Shown here: positions 9,244 to 19,359 of the stretch, one piece after another
How the letters are laid out: the number at the start of each line of letters is the position of its first letter
Position numbering within the stretch: the first letter of the stretch is position 1
NCBI RefSeq assembly: GCF_030123065.1
Contig: NZ_CP126093.1
Location: forward strand, 4,718,001-4,782,000
DNA length: 64,000 bases
Origin: Neobacillus sp. DY30
GTDB lineage: Bacteria > Bacillota > Bacilli > Bacillales > Cytobacillaceae
Reading direction: 5' to 3'
Position numbers and translations under genes: made by a program
The notes under the pieces: generated by a model
Database searches by the model: none
Seen by the model: the letters and a program-made list of their open reading frames with translations, nothing else
Told to the model about the DNA's origin: nothing

Positions 9244-10584
9244 TTATGACTGAAAAGAAGCCTGCGGTACTTGAATTACTGCATTATTCGTTTCGGCTGC
9301 TTTCGTTTGTTTTTCTACAAGCTCTTCAATATTAAATATTTTTATAAATAAATCCAATGCCTCTTCAGCGTCTGGACGAGCAGCCAATTCTTTTGCTTGT
9401 AAGATAGGGTCTTTTAATAGCTGGTTGATAATGCTCTTTGTATGTTTATTTAAAACCTTTCTGTCTCTGTCCGATAAATGAGGCAGCTTGCGCTCAATGC
9501 TGACCATGGTTTCGGCTTGAATAGCGACAGCCTTGTCCCTTAGCGCCGAGATAACTGGTACTACTCCCAGCAATCCAAGCCATTGCTTAAAATCAACAAT
9601 TTCCTTTTCAATCATCAACATAATCACTTGTGCAGCTTTCTTACGCTCCTGCAGGTTCGCCTCAACAATTCCTTCTAAATCATCGATATCATATAAAAAT
9701 ACACTTTCAAGTTCTGCAATTCTCGGATCTAAGTCGCGGGGAACAGCGATATCAACCATAAATAATGGTTTGCCCTTTCGCTTTTTCTCCACTTTTTCCA
9801 TCATTGATTTTGTAATGACGAAATCCTTCGCTCCTGTTGAACTAATTAGGATATCCGCATCAGCCAATGACTTTTGCAGTTCATCTATTGTTTTGGCCTC
9901 ACCGGCGAAACGGTTAGCCAGCAATTTAGCCTTTTCAAACGTTCGATTAATCACGGTAACTTTTCTGACACCATTGCCGTGTAAGTTTTGTGCCGCCAGC
10001 TCACCCATTTTACCAGCACCAAAAATTAGAACATGCTTATTCTCAAGTGAACCAAAGATTTTCTTAGCTAGTTCAACGGCAGCATAGCTGACTGAGACCG
10101 CATTGGCACCGATGTCTGTTTCAGCATGGCCGCGCTTCGCAAGTGTAATCGCCTGTTTAAATAACTGATTAAAGACGGTACCTGTCGTACCTAATTCTTG
10201 AGCTAGCATGAAGCTGGTACGAACCTGCCCTAATATTTGTGTTTCACCTAAGACCATTGAGTGAAGACCGCATGCCACTTTGAATAAATGTTCAATCGCT
10301 CCGTCTTCTTCGTATACAAATAGGAAAGGTGAAAACTCAGATTGTTCAATTCCGAACCACTCAGATAAAAACTCTTTAATATAATAGCGTCCTGTATGCA
10401 GCTGATCCACAACCGCATAAATCTCCGTACGATTACAAGTAGATACAATGATATTTTCAAGGATGCTTTTTTTAGTATTTAATTTCTTTATCGCATCCCC
10501 AAGGTCGGCTTCATTAAATGTCAACCGCTCACGAATTTCCACAGGGGCAGTTTTATAGTTTAGACCGATCACTACAATATGCAT
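9244..10584 (-). CDS. hemA: glutamyl-tRNA reductase
   Basis: 446 aa. Reduces Glu-tRNA(Glu) to glutamate-1-semialdehyde with NADPH, the committed step of haem synthesis. The catalytic cysteine is C50 in [10 protein letters not shown]. GxGxMG-type NADPH binding is in [15 protein letters not shown] (about 184-198), and the C-terminal dimerisation helices follow. First gene of the operon and the one whose product HemX controls. ATG with a GGGGGTG ribosome binding site. Confidence 0.96.
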   Translation of the reverse strand: MHIVVIGLNYKTAPVEIRERLTFNEADLGDAIKKLNTKKSILENIIVSTCNRTEIYAVVDQLHTGRYYIKEFLSEWFGIEQSEFSPFLFVYEEDGAIEHLFKVACGLHSMVLGETQILGQVRTSFMLAQELGTTGTVFNQLFKQAITLAKRGHAETDIGANAVSVSYAAVELAKKIFGSLENKHVLIFGAGKMGELAAQNLHGNGVRKVTVINRTFEKAKLLANRFAGEAKTIDELQKSLADADILISSTGAKDFVITKSMMEKVEKKRKGKPLFMVDIAVPRDLDPRIAELESVFLYDIDDLEGIVEANLQERKKAAQVIMLMIEKEIVDFKQWLGLLGVVPVISALRDKAVAIQAETMVSIERKLPHLSDRDRKVLNKHTKSIINQLLKDPILQAKELAARPDAEEALDLFIKIFNIEELVEKQTKAAETNNAVIQVPQASFQS

Positions 10585-10643
10585 TTTTTAGAACACCCCC
10601 AATAAGTAATACAAAAACTACTAATACATTATTAACTAGTCTG

Positions 10644-10677
10644 ATTATAACACGGGGTTTTTTAACTTTTACCCCGT
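10644..10677 (-). promoter_or_regulatory. hemA operon promoter with overlapping inverted repeat
   Basis: A perfect minus-strand -10 box TATAAT is at 10644-10649; no good -35 hexamer stands at the right distance. A 7-bp inverted repeat, ACGGGGT (10652-10658) and ACCCCGT (10671-10677), has arm centres 19 bp apart and covers the spacer and -35 area. This is the layout expected of an operator. A PerR box of the B. subtilis hemA type was not found. Confidence 0.5.
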
Positions 10678-10816
10678 AAATGTGAACAGAATAAGAAAGA
10701 ATATGTTAGTATATATAGGAAAAAAGGTTAATTAAAAAAATAAATATATCATCATTATGTACAGTAACAAAAAAATAGACTAGATTCAAGTAAACCTTTC
10801 TGGAAGTGGTGTTAAA

Positions 10817-11305
10817 ATGAAGAATCAGCGCATTTTCCCTGGAATTATTCTGATAGGCTTTGGAGCCTTTCTATTCTTACAGCAATCTGGATTTACTGCT
10901 CTACAAACATTGTATTCGTGGCCGTCCCTTCTTATTATTATCGGCATTGCATTTTTAGGTCAGGGTTATTCGGCTAATGATCATGAAGCAATCCTGCCAG
11001 GTGTCATCATCGCAGGTTTTGGTTTTCATTACCATCTAGCCGGTAAAATCTTAATCTGGCCTAACAACACCATTGGCATGCTTGTGTTGTTTATATCCAT
11101 CGGCTACTTTCTACGTTTTCAAAAAACAAATAATGGACTATTTCAAGCGTTTCTCTTTTTAGTATTGGCATTATTGTTATTATTTTACGACAAAGTTGCA
11201 GAATATCTTGGATTTCTTCAAAACGGACTAAGTATTGCTTGGAAGTTTTGGCCAGCCATTATCATTCTAATCGGAGTCTACTTCCTTTTTAAGAGAAAAA
11301 AATAA
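10817..11305 (+). CDS. LiaI/LiaF-like four-helix membrane protein (YsxD-like)
   Basis: 162 aa, almost wholly hydrophobic, with at least five likely membrane segments in paired hairpins (GIILIGFGAFLFLQQSG, SLLIIIGIAFLGQG, VIIAGFGFHYHLAG, a long central one and IIILIGVYFLF). This is the repeated pattern of the LiaI-LiaF-like transmembrane domain. By position between hemA and ysxC and by length it may correspond to B. subtilis ysxD, but I cannot confirm orthology. Function unknown; related proteins take part in envelope stress sensing. ATG with a GGAAGTGGTG ribosome binding site. Confidence 0.75.
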   Translation: MKNQRIFPGIILIGFGAFLFLQQSGFTALQTLYSWPSLLIIIGIAFLGQGYSANDHEAILPGVIIAGFGFHYHLAGKILIWPNNTIGMLVLFISIGYFLRFQKTNNGLFQAFLFLVLALLLLFYDKVAEYLGFLQNGLSIAWKFWPAIIILIGVYFLFKRKK

Positions 11306-11330
11306 ACGTCAGGCGAAATTGCCTGACGTT
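11305..11330. terminator. bidirectional terminator between ysxD-like gene and ysxC
   Basis: AACGTCAGGC and GCCTGACGTT form a perfect 10-bp stem with a 6-base loop, with T-rich tracts on both strands, ending two convergent genes. Confidence 0.88.
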
Positions 11331-11335
11331 TCATT

Positions 11336-11917
11336 TTACATATAACTCTGTAAAGCGGACCACGCTTTATCTTTTCCTTCACCCGTTTCGGATGAGAAAA
11401 GAATGATTTGGTCATTTTCTTCTAAATCGAGTGTTTCCTTGGTAACTTTTAAATGTTTCTGCCATTTCCCTCTTGGGATTTTATCCGCCTTTGTGGCAAT
11501 GATGACACAAGGTATATCATAATGCTTTAAGAAATCATACATCATGACATCATCCTGTGTTGGCGGGTGTCGTAAGTCCACGATCAAAACCGCTGCTCTT
11601 AATTGCTCACGGGAAGTAAAGTACGTTTCAATCATTCTTCCCCATGCAGCACGCTCAGTCTTCGACACTTTCGCATATCCATAACCAGGAACATCCACAA
11701 AATGAAGGATTTCATTGATTAAATAAAAGTTTAACGTTTGGGTTTTACCCGGCTTTGACGAGATTCTCGCAAGCCCTTTTCGGTTTAGCATTTTATTGAT
11801 AAAAGATGACTTCCCCACATTCGAACGGCCAGCTAATGCAAATTCTGGCAGATCTGTTTCGGGGTATTGCTCTGGCCTGACGGCACTGATGACGATATCG
11901 GAACTAACTACTTTCAT
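11336..11917 (-). CDS. ysxC: ribosome biogenesis GTPase YsxC (EngB family)
   Basis: 193 aa, essential in B. subtilis for late 50S subunit assembly. G1 motif GRSNVGKS is at 30-37, G3 DVPG at 75-78 and G4 TKAD at about 141-144. Its start overlaps the end of lonA by 4 bp (ATGA type), so the two are translated from one message, as in B. subtilis. Confidence 0.95.
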   Translation of the reverse strand: MKVVSSDIVISAVRPEQYPETDLPEFALAGRSNVGKSSFINKMLNRKGLARISSKPGKTQTLNFYLINEILHFVDVPGYGYAKVSKTERAAWGRMIETYFTSREQLRAAVLIVDLRHPPTQDDVMMYDFLKHYDIPCVIIATKADKIPRGKWQKHLKVTKETLDLEENDQIILFSSETGEGKDKAWSALQSYM

Positions 11918-14241
11918 TGTAATCCACCTTCTACTAGTGCATGCCGAAGAACTTCATCGACATGTGAAACAAGAACAAACTCTATTTCACTTCTAACACT
12001 TTCTGGAATATCATCAATATCCATTTCATTATCCTTAGGGAGAATGACTTTGGTTAATCCTGCACGATGAGCACTGAGTGTTTTTTCCTTTAAGCCGCCA
12101 ATCGGAAGCACCCGGCCTCTTAGTGTAATCTCACCTGTCATTCCTACTTCACGGCGAATAGCTTTGCCTGTCAGTGCAGATACAAGTGCCGTTGCCATGG
12201 TAATACCAGCAGACGGACCGTCTTTTGGTACCGCACCTTCTGGAACATGAATGTGAACATCATATTTTTCGTGAAAATCTTCTTCAATGCCAAGTTCCCC
12301 GGCTTTCGAACGAATATAACTAAAGGCTGCCTGCGCTGATTCTTTCATGACATCCCCTAGTTTTCCGGTTAACACCAGTTTTCCTTTACCTGGCGATAAA
12401 GACACTTCGATTTGCAATGTATCTCCGCCAACAGTCGTATAAGCTAGACCGGTCGCAACTCCCACCTGGTCCTCTGTTTCCGCTTGACCGTAACGGAACT
12501 TAGGCTTGCCAAGGAATTCCTCAACATTTTTCTCTGTAACAACCACACGTTTTTTCTCCCCTGAGACAACGATCTTAGCGGTCTTACGGCAGATGGTTGC
12601 CATTTGTCGTTCCAGGCTCCGGACCCCTGCTTCACGGGTATAGTATCGAACTACCTTCAGAATCGCGTCATCACGTACCTGAAGAATTCCTTTCGTTAAT
12701 CCATTTTCTTTAATCTGTTTTGGCAGCAGATGGTCTCTGGTAATATGAACTTTTTCAATTTCTGTATAACCAGCGATCGTAATAATTTCCATTCTGTCTA
12801 AAAGTGGACCTGGAATGGTGGACAAATTGTTAGCAGTCGCAATAAACATGACTTTTGATAGGTCATACGTTTCTTCAATATAATGATCGCTAAAATTATG
12901 GTTTTGTTCCGGATCCAATACCTCAAGCATGGCTGAAGAAGGATCACCACGGAAGTCACTGGACATTTTATCAATCTCGTCTAATAAAAAGACCGGATTA
13001 ATGGTACCTGCCTTTTTCATTCCCTGAATAATCCGTCCTGGCATTGCCCCTACATAAGTCCTACGATGACCGCGAATTTCAGATTCATCGCGAACACCGC
13101 CAAGTGAAATTCGGACAAAATTACGGTTTAATGATGTGGCAATGGAGCGTGCCAAGCTTGTTTTACCTACTCCGGGAGGTCCAGCAAGACAAAGAATGGG
13201 GCCTTTTAACGAATTAGTCAGCTTCTGAACAGCTAAAAACTCCAAAACACGTTCCTTTACCTTTTCTAGACCAAAATGGTCCTGATTGAGGATTTTTTCA
13301 GCACGAAGAATATCAATATCATCATCCGTCCTCTTCGTCCACGGAACCGTAATCAGCCATTCAATATAATTACGAATAACGGCACTTTCTGCTGAGCTTG
13401 ATGGCACTTTTTCATAGCGGTCAAGTTCTTTTAAAGCGGTTTGCTGAACATGCTCAGGCATGCCTGCGTTTTTAATTTTTTCCGTTAATTCAGCGATTTC
13501 ACCAGTTTTGCCTTCTTTATCGCCCAGTTCCTTCTGAATCGCCTTCATTTGTTCGCGCAGGTAATATTCCTTTTGCGTTCTCTCCATTGATCGCTTTACA
13601 CGCTGGCCGATCTTTTTCTCAAGATTGAGTACTTCTTTTTCATTTTGAATGGTATTAATCACCAAATTCATTCGTTGCTTTACATCAATGGTTTCAAGGA
13701 TTTCTTGTTTATCCTTCAGTTTGATTGGCAGATGTGAAGCAATGATATCTGCCATTCTCCCCGGTTCTTCAATATCCACCACTGAAGCATAGGTTTCTGC
13801 TGAGATTTTTTTGGACAGCTTTATGTATTGCTCAAAATATTCAAGCATTGTTCTCATCAATGCCTGGTCTTCTACATCCTTTGTTACAGTTTCTTCGTAT
13901 GTCTCAATGCCGACAGAATAATAATCATCTTCATCATGGAATGACTGTATTTTTGCTCTGTTTAGTCCCTCAACCAATACTCGAATGGTTCCATTTGGAA
14001 GCTTAAGCATTTGTTTAACTTTCGTCAATGTACCAATCTGGTATAAATCCTCTTCGGATGGATCGTCTATTGCAATGTCCTTTTGTGTTGTTAAAAAAAT
14101 TAAATGGTCATCTACCATCGCTTTTTCAAGGGCTTCAACTGATCTTTCACGGCCAACATCTAAATGCAGGACCATTGTCGGATATACTAGCAACCCTCGA
14201 AGCGGCAGGAGGGGGACGATCAATTCTCTCTCTTTCGCCAT
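11914..14241 (-). CDS. lonA: ATP-dependent protease LonA
   Basis: 775 aa cytoplasmic AAA+ protease. The N-terminal substrate domain covers about 8-200. Walker A GPPGVGKT is at 354-361 and Walker B FLLDEIDK at about 418-425. The Ser-Lys protease dyad is S677 (PKDGPSAG) and K720 (GGLKEK). Length matches B. subtilis LonA. GGAGGTG precedes the ATG. It is followed by ysxC and preceded by the sporulation-type lonB. Confidence 0.97.
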   Translation of the reverse strand: MAKERELIVPLLPLRGLLVYPTMVLHLDVGRERSVEALEKAMVDDHLIFLTTQKDIAIDDPSEEDLYQIGTLTKVKQMLKLPNGTIRVLVEGLNRAKIQSFHDEDDYYSVGIETYEETVTKDVEDQALMRTMLEYFEQYIKLSKKISAETYASVVDIEEPGRMADIIASHLPIKLKDKQEILETIDVKQRMNLVINTIQNEKEVLNLEKKIGQRVKRSMERTQKEYYLREQMKAIQKELGDKEGKTGEIAELTEKIKNAGMPEHVQQTALKELDRYEKVPSSSAESAVIRNYIEWLITVPWTKRTDDDIDILRAEKILNQDHFGLEKVKERVLEFLAVQKLTNSLKGPILCLAGPPGVGKTSLARSIATSLNRNFVRISLGGVRDESEIRGHRRTYVGAMPGRIIQGMKKAGTINPVFLLDEIDKMSSDFRGDPSSAMLEVLDPEQNHNFSDHYIEETYDLSKVMFIATANNLSTIPGPLLDRMEIITIAGYTEIEKVHITRDHLLPKQIKENGLTKGILQVRDDAILKVVRYYTREAGVRSLERQMATICRKTAKIVVSGEKKRVVVTEKNVEEFLGKPKFRYGQAETEDQVGVATGLAYTTVGGDTLQIEVSLSPGKGKLVLTGKLGDVMKESAQAAFSYIRSKAGELGIEEDFHEKYDVHIHVPEGAVPKDGPSAGITMATALVSALTGKAIRREVGMTGEITLRGRVLPIGGLKEKTLSAHRAGLTKVILPKDNEMDIDDIPESVRSEIEFVLVSHVDEVLRHALVEGGLQ

Positions 14242-14342
14242 TCACTTGCACCTCCACATGCATAAATCAATCTTCCCTGCTGACATTTACAGCAGAAATC
14301 GTCTTTGTACAATTCTATCTCATTTGCAAATATGTGTCTAAT

Positions 14343-14372
14343 AATAAGAAAGCCACAATATCTGCTTGTCAA
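14343..14372 (-). promoter_or_regulatory. likely sigma-A promoter of lonA
   Basis: A perfect minus-strand -35 TTGACA lies at 14367-14372. The best -10 is CTTATT at 14343-14348 with an 18-bp spacer. It lies after the lonB terminator and about 100 bp before lonA. Confidence 0.5.
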
Positions 14373-14417
14373 TATATATTTTAATTTTCCCAAGTTAGCA
14401 CATTTTCTTTCATTAAA

Positions 14418-14445
14418 AACACTTCGGTCAAACAACCGAAGTGTT
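14418..14445 (-). terminator. lonB terminator
   Basis: AACACTTCGGT and ACCGAAGTGTT form an 11-bp stem six bases after the lonB stop codon, followed on the minus strand by TTTTTAATG. Confidence 0.88.
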
Positions 14446-14450
14446 TTGCG

Positions 14451-16118
14451 TTAAATGGATTCTTTTTTTGACAGTTCGACGGAAGCTGGTATAACTTGAT
14501 TATGTGCCAGATTATTGACAAGTGCGATGTCAAAGACTTCACTCAAATGGGTAACCGGAACAATTCGGATTCCCTTAATCTCATTTAATATCGATTGCAT
14601 ATTTTCTTCAGGGATAATAACGGTTGTGGCGCCAGCTTTTAGAGCAGCCTTTACCTTAGGATATACGCCGCCGATTGGCTTTACATTCCCATGAATGCTT
14701 ATTTCTCCCGTCATTGCCACTTTATTATCAATCGGCACTTTGTAAATGGCTGAATAAATTCCGGTAGCCATTGCAATCCCTGCAGACGGACCATCAATTG
14801 GAACCCCGCCTGGGAAATTAACATGAATATCGTAATCACCTGCTGGAACACCCATTGACCGCAGGACGGTAATCACATTTTCAATCGAACCCCGCGCCAT
14901 ACTTTTTCTGCGGATTGATTTCCCTTGTCCGCCAATGCTTTCTTCATCGACAATTCCTGTAATATTAATGGAACCTTTATCCTTGGCAGGGATGACAGTT
15001 ACTTCGATTTCCAGCAGTGCCCCTGTGTTCGGACCATAAACAGCCAGCCCATTTACAAGACCCACCCGTGAATCGTCATTAATCTTTCTTTCCATTCTTG
15101 GTGACAGCTGACTAGAATGGGCAACCCATTCTAAATCTTCGTCTTTAATAAATTTGCGTTCATCGGTGATCGCCAGCCCTGCAGAAATTTGAATCATATT
15201 AACAGCTTCGCGCCCATTTCTCGCATATGTAGATAAAATCTCTAATCCGGTTTCACTAATGTCTAATTTTACTTTGTCAGCTGCTTTTTGCCCCACTAGG
15301 ATAATTTCCTCTTGGGTTAAGTCTCTGAAAAAAACTTCCATACAGCGTGACCGAATCGCAGGCGGTATCTCACTTGGAGTTCGTGTTGTCGCACCAATTA
15401 AACGGAAATCCGCCGGCAGTCCATTTTTAAAAATATCATGGATATGTGTGGGTATTTGTGTGTTTTCCTCATGATAATAGGCACTCTCAAGAAATACTTT
15501 ACGGTCCTCGAGCACCTTTAAAAGCTTGTTCATTTGAATCGGATGCAGCTCACCAATCTCATCAATAAAAAGGACTCCGCCATGAGCATTGGTAACAGCT
15601 CCTTGTTTTGGCTGCGGAATACCCGCTTGTCCCATTGCTCCCGCACCTTGATAAATCGGATCATGAACGGATCCAATCAGCGGGTCGGCAATCCCTCTTT
15701 CATCAAACCGAGCTGTCGTTGCATCTAATTCAATGAATACAGAGTTTTGTTTAAATGGAGATTTTTGATTTTTTTTCGCTTCTTCTAAAACTAATCGTGC
15801 CGCAGCTGTTTTCCCAACCCCAGGCGGTCCATAAATAATCACATGTTGTGGATTGGGTCCGCATAGTGCTGCTTTTAATGACTTTATCCCATCTTCTTGC
15901 CCAACAATGTCCTGGAAGCTAGTCGGACGTACTTTTTCAGCTAATGGTTCTGTTAATGAAATCGATCTCATCTTTCGAAGCTGTTCCATTTCCTTACGGG
16001 ATTCCCGATCAATGGAAACCTTTTGTGTCCGTTGGTTCCTTAACAAATTCCAGAAATACAGCCCAATGATAATTCCAAAAAACAGCTGTATAAATAAGGC
16101 AATCCCCGTCCAACTCAT
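14451..16118 (-). CDS. lonB: Lon-like protease LonB (sporulation-type)
   Basis: 555 aa. An N-terminal membrane segment (about residues 5-24, GIALFIQLFFGIIIGLYFW) replaces the long LonA substrate domain. The AAA+ module has Walker [13 protein letters not shown] and Walker B VLFIDEIGEL. The Lon protease domain has its catalytic Ser in PIDGPSAGIAMA. The frame is open 25 codons further upstream, but I chose the ATG at 16118 because AGGAGGG lies eight bases before it and the protein then begins MSWTGIA like B. subtilis LonB. In B. subtilis it acts in the forespore under sigma-F. A matching promoter stands upstream. Confidence 0.95.
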   Translation of the reverse strand: MSWTGIALFIQLFFGIIIGLYFWNLLRNQRTQKVSIDRESRKEMEQLRKMRSISLTEPLAEKVRPTSFQDIVGQEDGIKSLKAALCGPNPQHVIIYGPPGVGKTAAARLVLEEAKKNQKSPFKQNSVFIELDATTARFDERGIADPLIGSVHDPIYQGAGAMGQAGIPQPKQGAVTNAHGGVLFIDEIGELHPIQMNKLLKVLEDRKVFLESAYYHEENTQIPTHIHDIFKNGLPADFRLIGATTRTPSEIPPAIRSRCMEVFFRDLTQEEIILVGQKAADKVKLDISETGLEILSTYARNGREAVNMIQISAGLAITDERKFIKDEDLEWVAHSSQLSPRMERKINDDSRVGLVNGLAVYGPNTGALLEIEVTVIPAKDKGSINITGIVDEESIGGQGKSIRRKSMARGSIENVITVLRSMGVPAGDYDIHVNFPGGVPIDGPSAGIAMATGIYSAIYKVPIDNKVAMTGEISIHGNVKPIGGVYPKVKAALKAGATTVIIPEENMQSILNEIKGIRIVPVTHLSEVFDIALVNNLAHNQVIPASVELSKKESI

Positions 16119-16159
16119 AATTTTCCCTCCTGCTACAGTAAACTTAAGTAAGTATTTAA

Positions 16160-16188
16160 AGTATTTCCTGCATAGAGAGGGAATAAAC
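16160..16188 (-). promoter_or_regulatory. sigma-F-type promoter of lonB
   Basis: On the minus strand GTTTA (16188-16184), exactly 15 bp, then GGAAATACT (16168-16160). Both boxes fit the sigma-F consensus GYWTA-N15-GGHHANHHT at every position. The predicted start site is about 35 bases before the lonB ATG. Confidence 0.75.
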
Positions 16189-16238
16189 CACAAATTGTAA
16201 GAAACTGTTTTTGTTGGCAGATAATCGCCGAAAAAAAA

Positions 16239-16262
16239 GAACCCAGTAATTTTACTGGGCTC
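16239..16262 (-). terminator. clpX terminator
   Basis: CCCAGTAA and TTACTGGG form a compact stem 14 bases after the clpX stop, followed on the minus strand by TTCTTTTTTTT. Confidence 0.85.
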
Positions 16263-16276
16263 TTAGACTGCATATA

Positions 16277-17539
16277 TTAAGCAGACTTTTCTTCTACTAC
16301 AACGGTTCCGTCTTCTAAGACAAGCTTTGGAACACTATTGTTGATAACCGTTTCTTTTGTAATGATACACTTCTGTATATCGTCACGAGAAGGAAGGTCA
16401 AACATGACATCAAGCATGATTCCTTCAATGATAGAACGTAATCCACGTGCACCTGTTTTACGTTCGATTGCTTTCTTCGCAATCTCACTTAGTGCACCTT
16501 CTTCGAATTCCAATTCTACTTCATCGATTTCAAGCATTTTTTGATATTGTTTAACTAAAGCGTTCTTAGGCTTTGTTAAAATTTCAATCAACGCTGCTTC
16601 ATCCAACTGCTCCAGACTTGCAATAACTGGAAGACGGCCGATAAATTCAGGAATTAAACCAAAACGAAGTAAGTCTTCAGGTAATACTTTAGAAAGAAGC
16701 TCTTTTTGTGTAATTTCCTGTTGCTGCTTAACGTCAGAACCAAAACCAATTACCTTTTGACCTAAACGGCGCTTAATAATAGGTTCAATTCCATCAAACG
16801 CACCACCACAAATAAATAAAATATTCGTTGTATCGATTTGAATGAATTCTTGGTGTGGATGTTTACGTCCGCCTTGAGGAGGAACGCTCGCAACCGTACC
16901 TTCTAAGATTTTTAATAATGCTTGCTGTACACCTTCACCAGATACATCTCTTGTGATCGATGGATTTTCTGATTTACGGGCAATTTTATCAATTTCATCA
17001 ATATAAATGATACCCTTTTCAGCCTTTTCCACATCGTAATCAGCAGCTTGAATCAATTTTAAAAGAATATTTTCTACGTCTTCTCCAACATAACCTGCTT
17101 CCGTTAGAGACGTTGCGTCAGCAATTGCAAACGGAACATTTAGAATTCGCGCTAATGTTTGAGCTAATAACGTTTTCCCGCTACCAGTCGGTCCAATCAT
17201 CGCGATGTTGCTCTTAGATAGTTCAACATCATCAATCTTACTGTTAGAATTGATACGCTTGTAATGATTGTACACTGCAACTGATAACGATTTTTTAGCT
17301 TGATCCTGACCAATGACGTACTCATCAAGAATTTCACAGATTTCTCTAGGCTTTGGAACGTCTTTGAATTCTACTTCTTCTTCTGTCCCTAACTCTTCTT
17401 CAACAATTTCTGTACAAAGCTCGATACACTCGTCACATATATAAACACCTGGTCCAGCGACCAATTTACGAACTTGGTCTTGTGTCTTTCCACAGAAGGA
17501 ACACTTTAATTGGCCTTTTTCATCATTAAATTTAAACAA
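16277..17539 (-). CDS. clpX: ATP-dependent Clp protease ATP-binding subunit ClpX
   Basis: 420 aa AAA+ unfoldase that feeds substrates to ClpP. The N-terminal zinc-binding domain is CSFC-x-CDEC (residues about 11-38). Walker [13 protein letters not shown], Walker [10 protein letters not shown] and the GYVGEDVE pore loop are present. The frame is open 34 codons upstream, but I chose the TTG at 17537-17539: AAGGGGTG stands just before it and the protein then starts at the conserved [10 protein letters not shown] with the family length of 420. tig lies upstream, as in B. subtilis. Confidence 0.96.
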   Translation of the reverse strand: MFKFNDEKGQLKCSFCGKTQDQVRKLVAGPGVYICDECIELCTEIVEEELGTEEEVEFKDVPKPREICEILDEYVIGQDQAKKSLSVAVYNHYKRINSNSKIDDVELSKSNIAMIGPTGSGKTLLAQTLARILNVPFAIADATSLTEAGYVGEDVENILLKLIQAADYDVEKAEKGIIYIDEIDKIARKSENPSITRDVSGEGVQQALLKILEGTVASVPPQGGRKHPHQEFIQIDTTNILFICGGAFDGIEPIIKRRLGQKVIGFGSDVKQQQEITQKELLSKVLPEDLLRFGLIPEFIGRLPVIASLEQLDEAALIEILTKPKNALVKQYQKMLEIDEVELEFEEGALSEIAKKAIERKTGARGLRSIIEGIMLDVMFDLPSRDDIQKCIITKETVINNSVPKLVLEDGTVVVEEKSA

Positions 17540-17590
17540 TTCTTTCACCCCTTGAAAACGTGTTATAACACTATTTAAAGTTGCGTAACA

Positions 17591-17718
17591 CAAACAAAAA
17601 TCCGTTTCTTTTTCGATACTTTTCAGTGGTATGTATTGCATTGTAACACATGGACCCAGCGGACTGGTAATAAAAAGACTTCTTCAATTATGTTTTTCTG
17701 AAAGCGGATTTTTGTTTG
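17591..17718. repeat. 14-bp inverted repeat in the clpX leader
   Basis: CAAACAAAAATCCG (17591-17604) and CGGATTTTTGTTTG (17705-17718) are perfect inverted copies 100 bp apart, both upstream of the clpX start. In the mRNA they could close a long stem. A separate 12-bp palindrome, GTGTTATAACAC (17560-17571), lies closer to the ribosome binding site. Confidence 0.6.
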
Positions 17719-17859
17719 GATTAACCTTTAAATGATACGTATGTACCCATTAAGCATAACCACTTTTCAACAATTTAAATCTTTGATAAGCCGGTTTTAC
17801 TTAATTCGCTATGTAATTCTGTTTTTCCTGCTGCTTGTTAAAAAGGTTTCCCTGTACTT

Positions 17860-17888
17860 ATTATAATATGTAATTGAAAAAATGTATA
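17860..17888 (-). promoter_or_regulatory. candidate clpX promoter
   Basis: Minus-strand TATACA (17888-17883), 17 bp, TATAAT (17865-17860), placed just after the tig terminator. This would give a leader of about 310 bases containing the 14-bp inverted repeat. The rest of the gap between tig and clpX (17540-17931) shows no ORF I trust. Confidence 0.45.
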
Positions 17889-17891
17889 AAA

Positions 17892-17918
17892 ACAGGCACG
17901 ATCAAATCGTGCCATGTT
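17892..17918 (-). terminator. tig terminator
   Basis: GGCACGAT (17895-17902) and ATCGTGCC (17906-17913) form an 8-bp stem with a 3-base loop, followed on the minus strand by TGTTTTTATAC. Confidence 0.82.
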
Positions 17919-17931
17919 TTAACGATCATTA

Positions 17932-19209
17932 TTATTTTTTATTTTCGATTAAAAATTCAACTGCTTTTTGCTTTTGAAGGTCACCTTTGATACCATCAAC
18001 GCCGCCAAGTGCTGCCTTAATGTTATCAACAGTCATGTTGTACATACCAGCCATTTTTTCAAGCTCAGCATTAACATCTTCGTCAGTTACTTCAATGTTT
18101 TCAGCTTTTACAATTGCTTCAAGCGTTAATGCAACGCGAACACGGTTAAGAGCTTCTTCTTTCATTTGCTCACGCAGTGCATTCTCATCTTGACCTGAGA
18201 ATTGGAAGTAAAGCTCAAGGTTCATACCTTGCATTTGCAGGCGTTGTTCGAATTCTTGAAGCATACGGTTTACTTCGTTTGTTACCATAACTTCTGGAAT
18301 TTCAACTGTTGCATTTTCAGCAGCTTTTTCAACTAAAGAATCACGTAAGTTGTGCTCAGCTTCGTGCTTCTTGCTGTCTTCTAAACGAGTTTTAATTTTT
18401 TCTTTTAATGCGTCTAATGTTTCAACTTCATCATCCACATCTTTCGCAAACTCATCATCTAATGCAGGAAGTTCTTTTCCTTTAATTTCATGAACTGTTA
18501 CTTTAAATACTGCTGGCTTACCAGCAAGTTCAGCTGCATGGTATTCTTCAGGGAAAGATACTTCAACATCTTTAGATTCGCCAGTAGCTACTCCTACTAA
18601 CTGCTCTTCAAATCCTGGAATGAATGAACCAGAACCTAATTCAAGTGAATGATTTTCAGCTTTTCCGCCTTCGAACGCTTCGCCATCAACGAATCCTTCG
18701 AAATCGATAACCACTGTATCACCAAGTTCAGCAGTGCCTTCTTCTTTCACAACAAGCTCAGCTTGACGGTTTTGAAGAGTTTCTAATTCTTTCGCTACAT
18801 CTTCGTCTGTTACAGTTGTGTCGAACTCTTCTACTTCTAAACCTTTGTAGTCGCCTAATGTTACTTCAGGCTTAACTTGTACAGTTGCTTTGAAGATAAG
18901 CTCTTTGCCTTTTTCCATTTGTTCAATGTCGATATCAGGACGGTCGATTGGCTCGATTCCTGCTTCGTCGATTGCATTTCCATAAGCTTCAGGAAGAAGA
19001 ATATCTAATGCATCTTGATAAAGAGATTCTACACCAAAACGCTTTTCGAACATTGGACGTGGCATTTTTCCTTTACGGAAGCCAGGTACATTTACTTGCT
19101 TAACAACTTTATTAAAAGCTGCAGTTAAGCCTTCATTTACTTTTTCCGCGCTTACTTCAACAGTAAGGACACCGGTGTTTCCTTCAAGCTTTTCCCATTT
19201 TACTGTCAT
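17932..19209 (-). CDS. tig: trigger factor
   Basis: 425 aa ribosome-bound chaperone with peptidyl-prolyl isomerase activity. The N-terminal ribosome-binding signature GFRKGKMPR is at about 44-52. The FKBP-type PPIase domain (about 160-245) includes [20 protein letters not shown] and [15 protein letters not shown]. The rest is the helical C-terminal chaperone domain. Start placed at the ATG with GGAGGGAAAA upstream, ten codons inside the longest frame, giving MTVKWEK as in B. subtilis. Confidence 0.96.
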   Translation of the reverse strand: MTVKWEKLEGNTGVLTVEVSAEKVNEGLTAAFNKVVKQVNVPGFRKGKMPRPMFEKRFGVESLYQDALDILLPEAYGNAIDEAGIEPIDRPDIDIEQMEKGKELIFKATVQVKPEVTLGDYKGLEVEEFDTTVTDEDVAKELETLQNRQAELVVKEEGTAELGDTVVIDFEGFVDGEAFEGGKAENHSLELGSGSFIPGFEEQLVGVATGESKDVEVSFPEEYHAAELAGKPAVFKVTVHEIKGKELPALDDEFAKDVDDEVETLDALKEKIKTRLEDSKKHEAEHNLRDSLVEKAAENATVEIPEVMVTNEVNRMLQEFEQRLQMQGMNLELYFQFSGQDENALREQMKEEALNRVRVALTLEAIVKAENIEVTDEDVNAELEKMAGMYNMTVDNIKAALGGVDGIKGDLQKQKAVEFLIENKK

Positions 19210-19322
19210 ACTATTTTCCCTCCAACAATCTATTATCATTTCATTCGTAACGAATTTGGCAGGATAATAAATTACCCTCTATTTTTATGTAAAAGATAGT
19301 TTTTACACAATGCAACCCTTAC

Positions 19323-19350
19323 ATTATAACACAGGATTATTTTCTTTCAA
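19323..19350 (-). promoter_or_regulatory. likely sigma-A promoter of tig
   Basis: Minus-strand TTGAAA (19350-19345), 16 bp, TATAAT (19328-19323), about 115 bp before the tig start and just after the upstream TPR gene. Confidence 0.6.
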
Positions 19351-19359
19351 CACAGTTAC

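Noticed and set aside
9533-10087. 184-aa open frame antisense to hemA
   Set aside because: Lies entirely inside hemA, no ribosome binding site, low-complexity Ser/Ile-rich translation typical of a shadow frame.
10621-10640. TAATACATTATTA as a possible PerR box before hemA
   Set aside because: It does not fit the 7-1-7 PerR consensus; arms are only five bases with a three-base centre.
14424-14432. GGTCAAAC resembling a CtsR half-site near lonA
   Set aside because: Only one heptad is present and it is part of the lonB terminator stem-loop; CtsR needs a tandem repeat.
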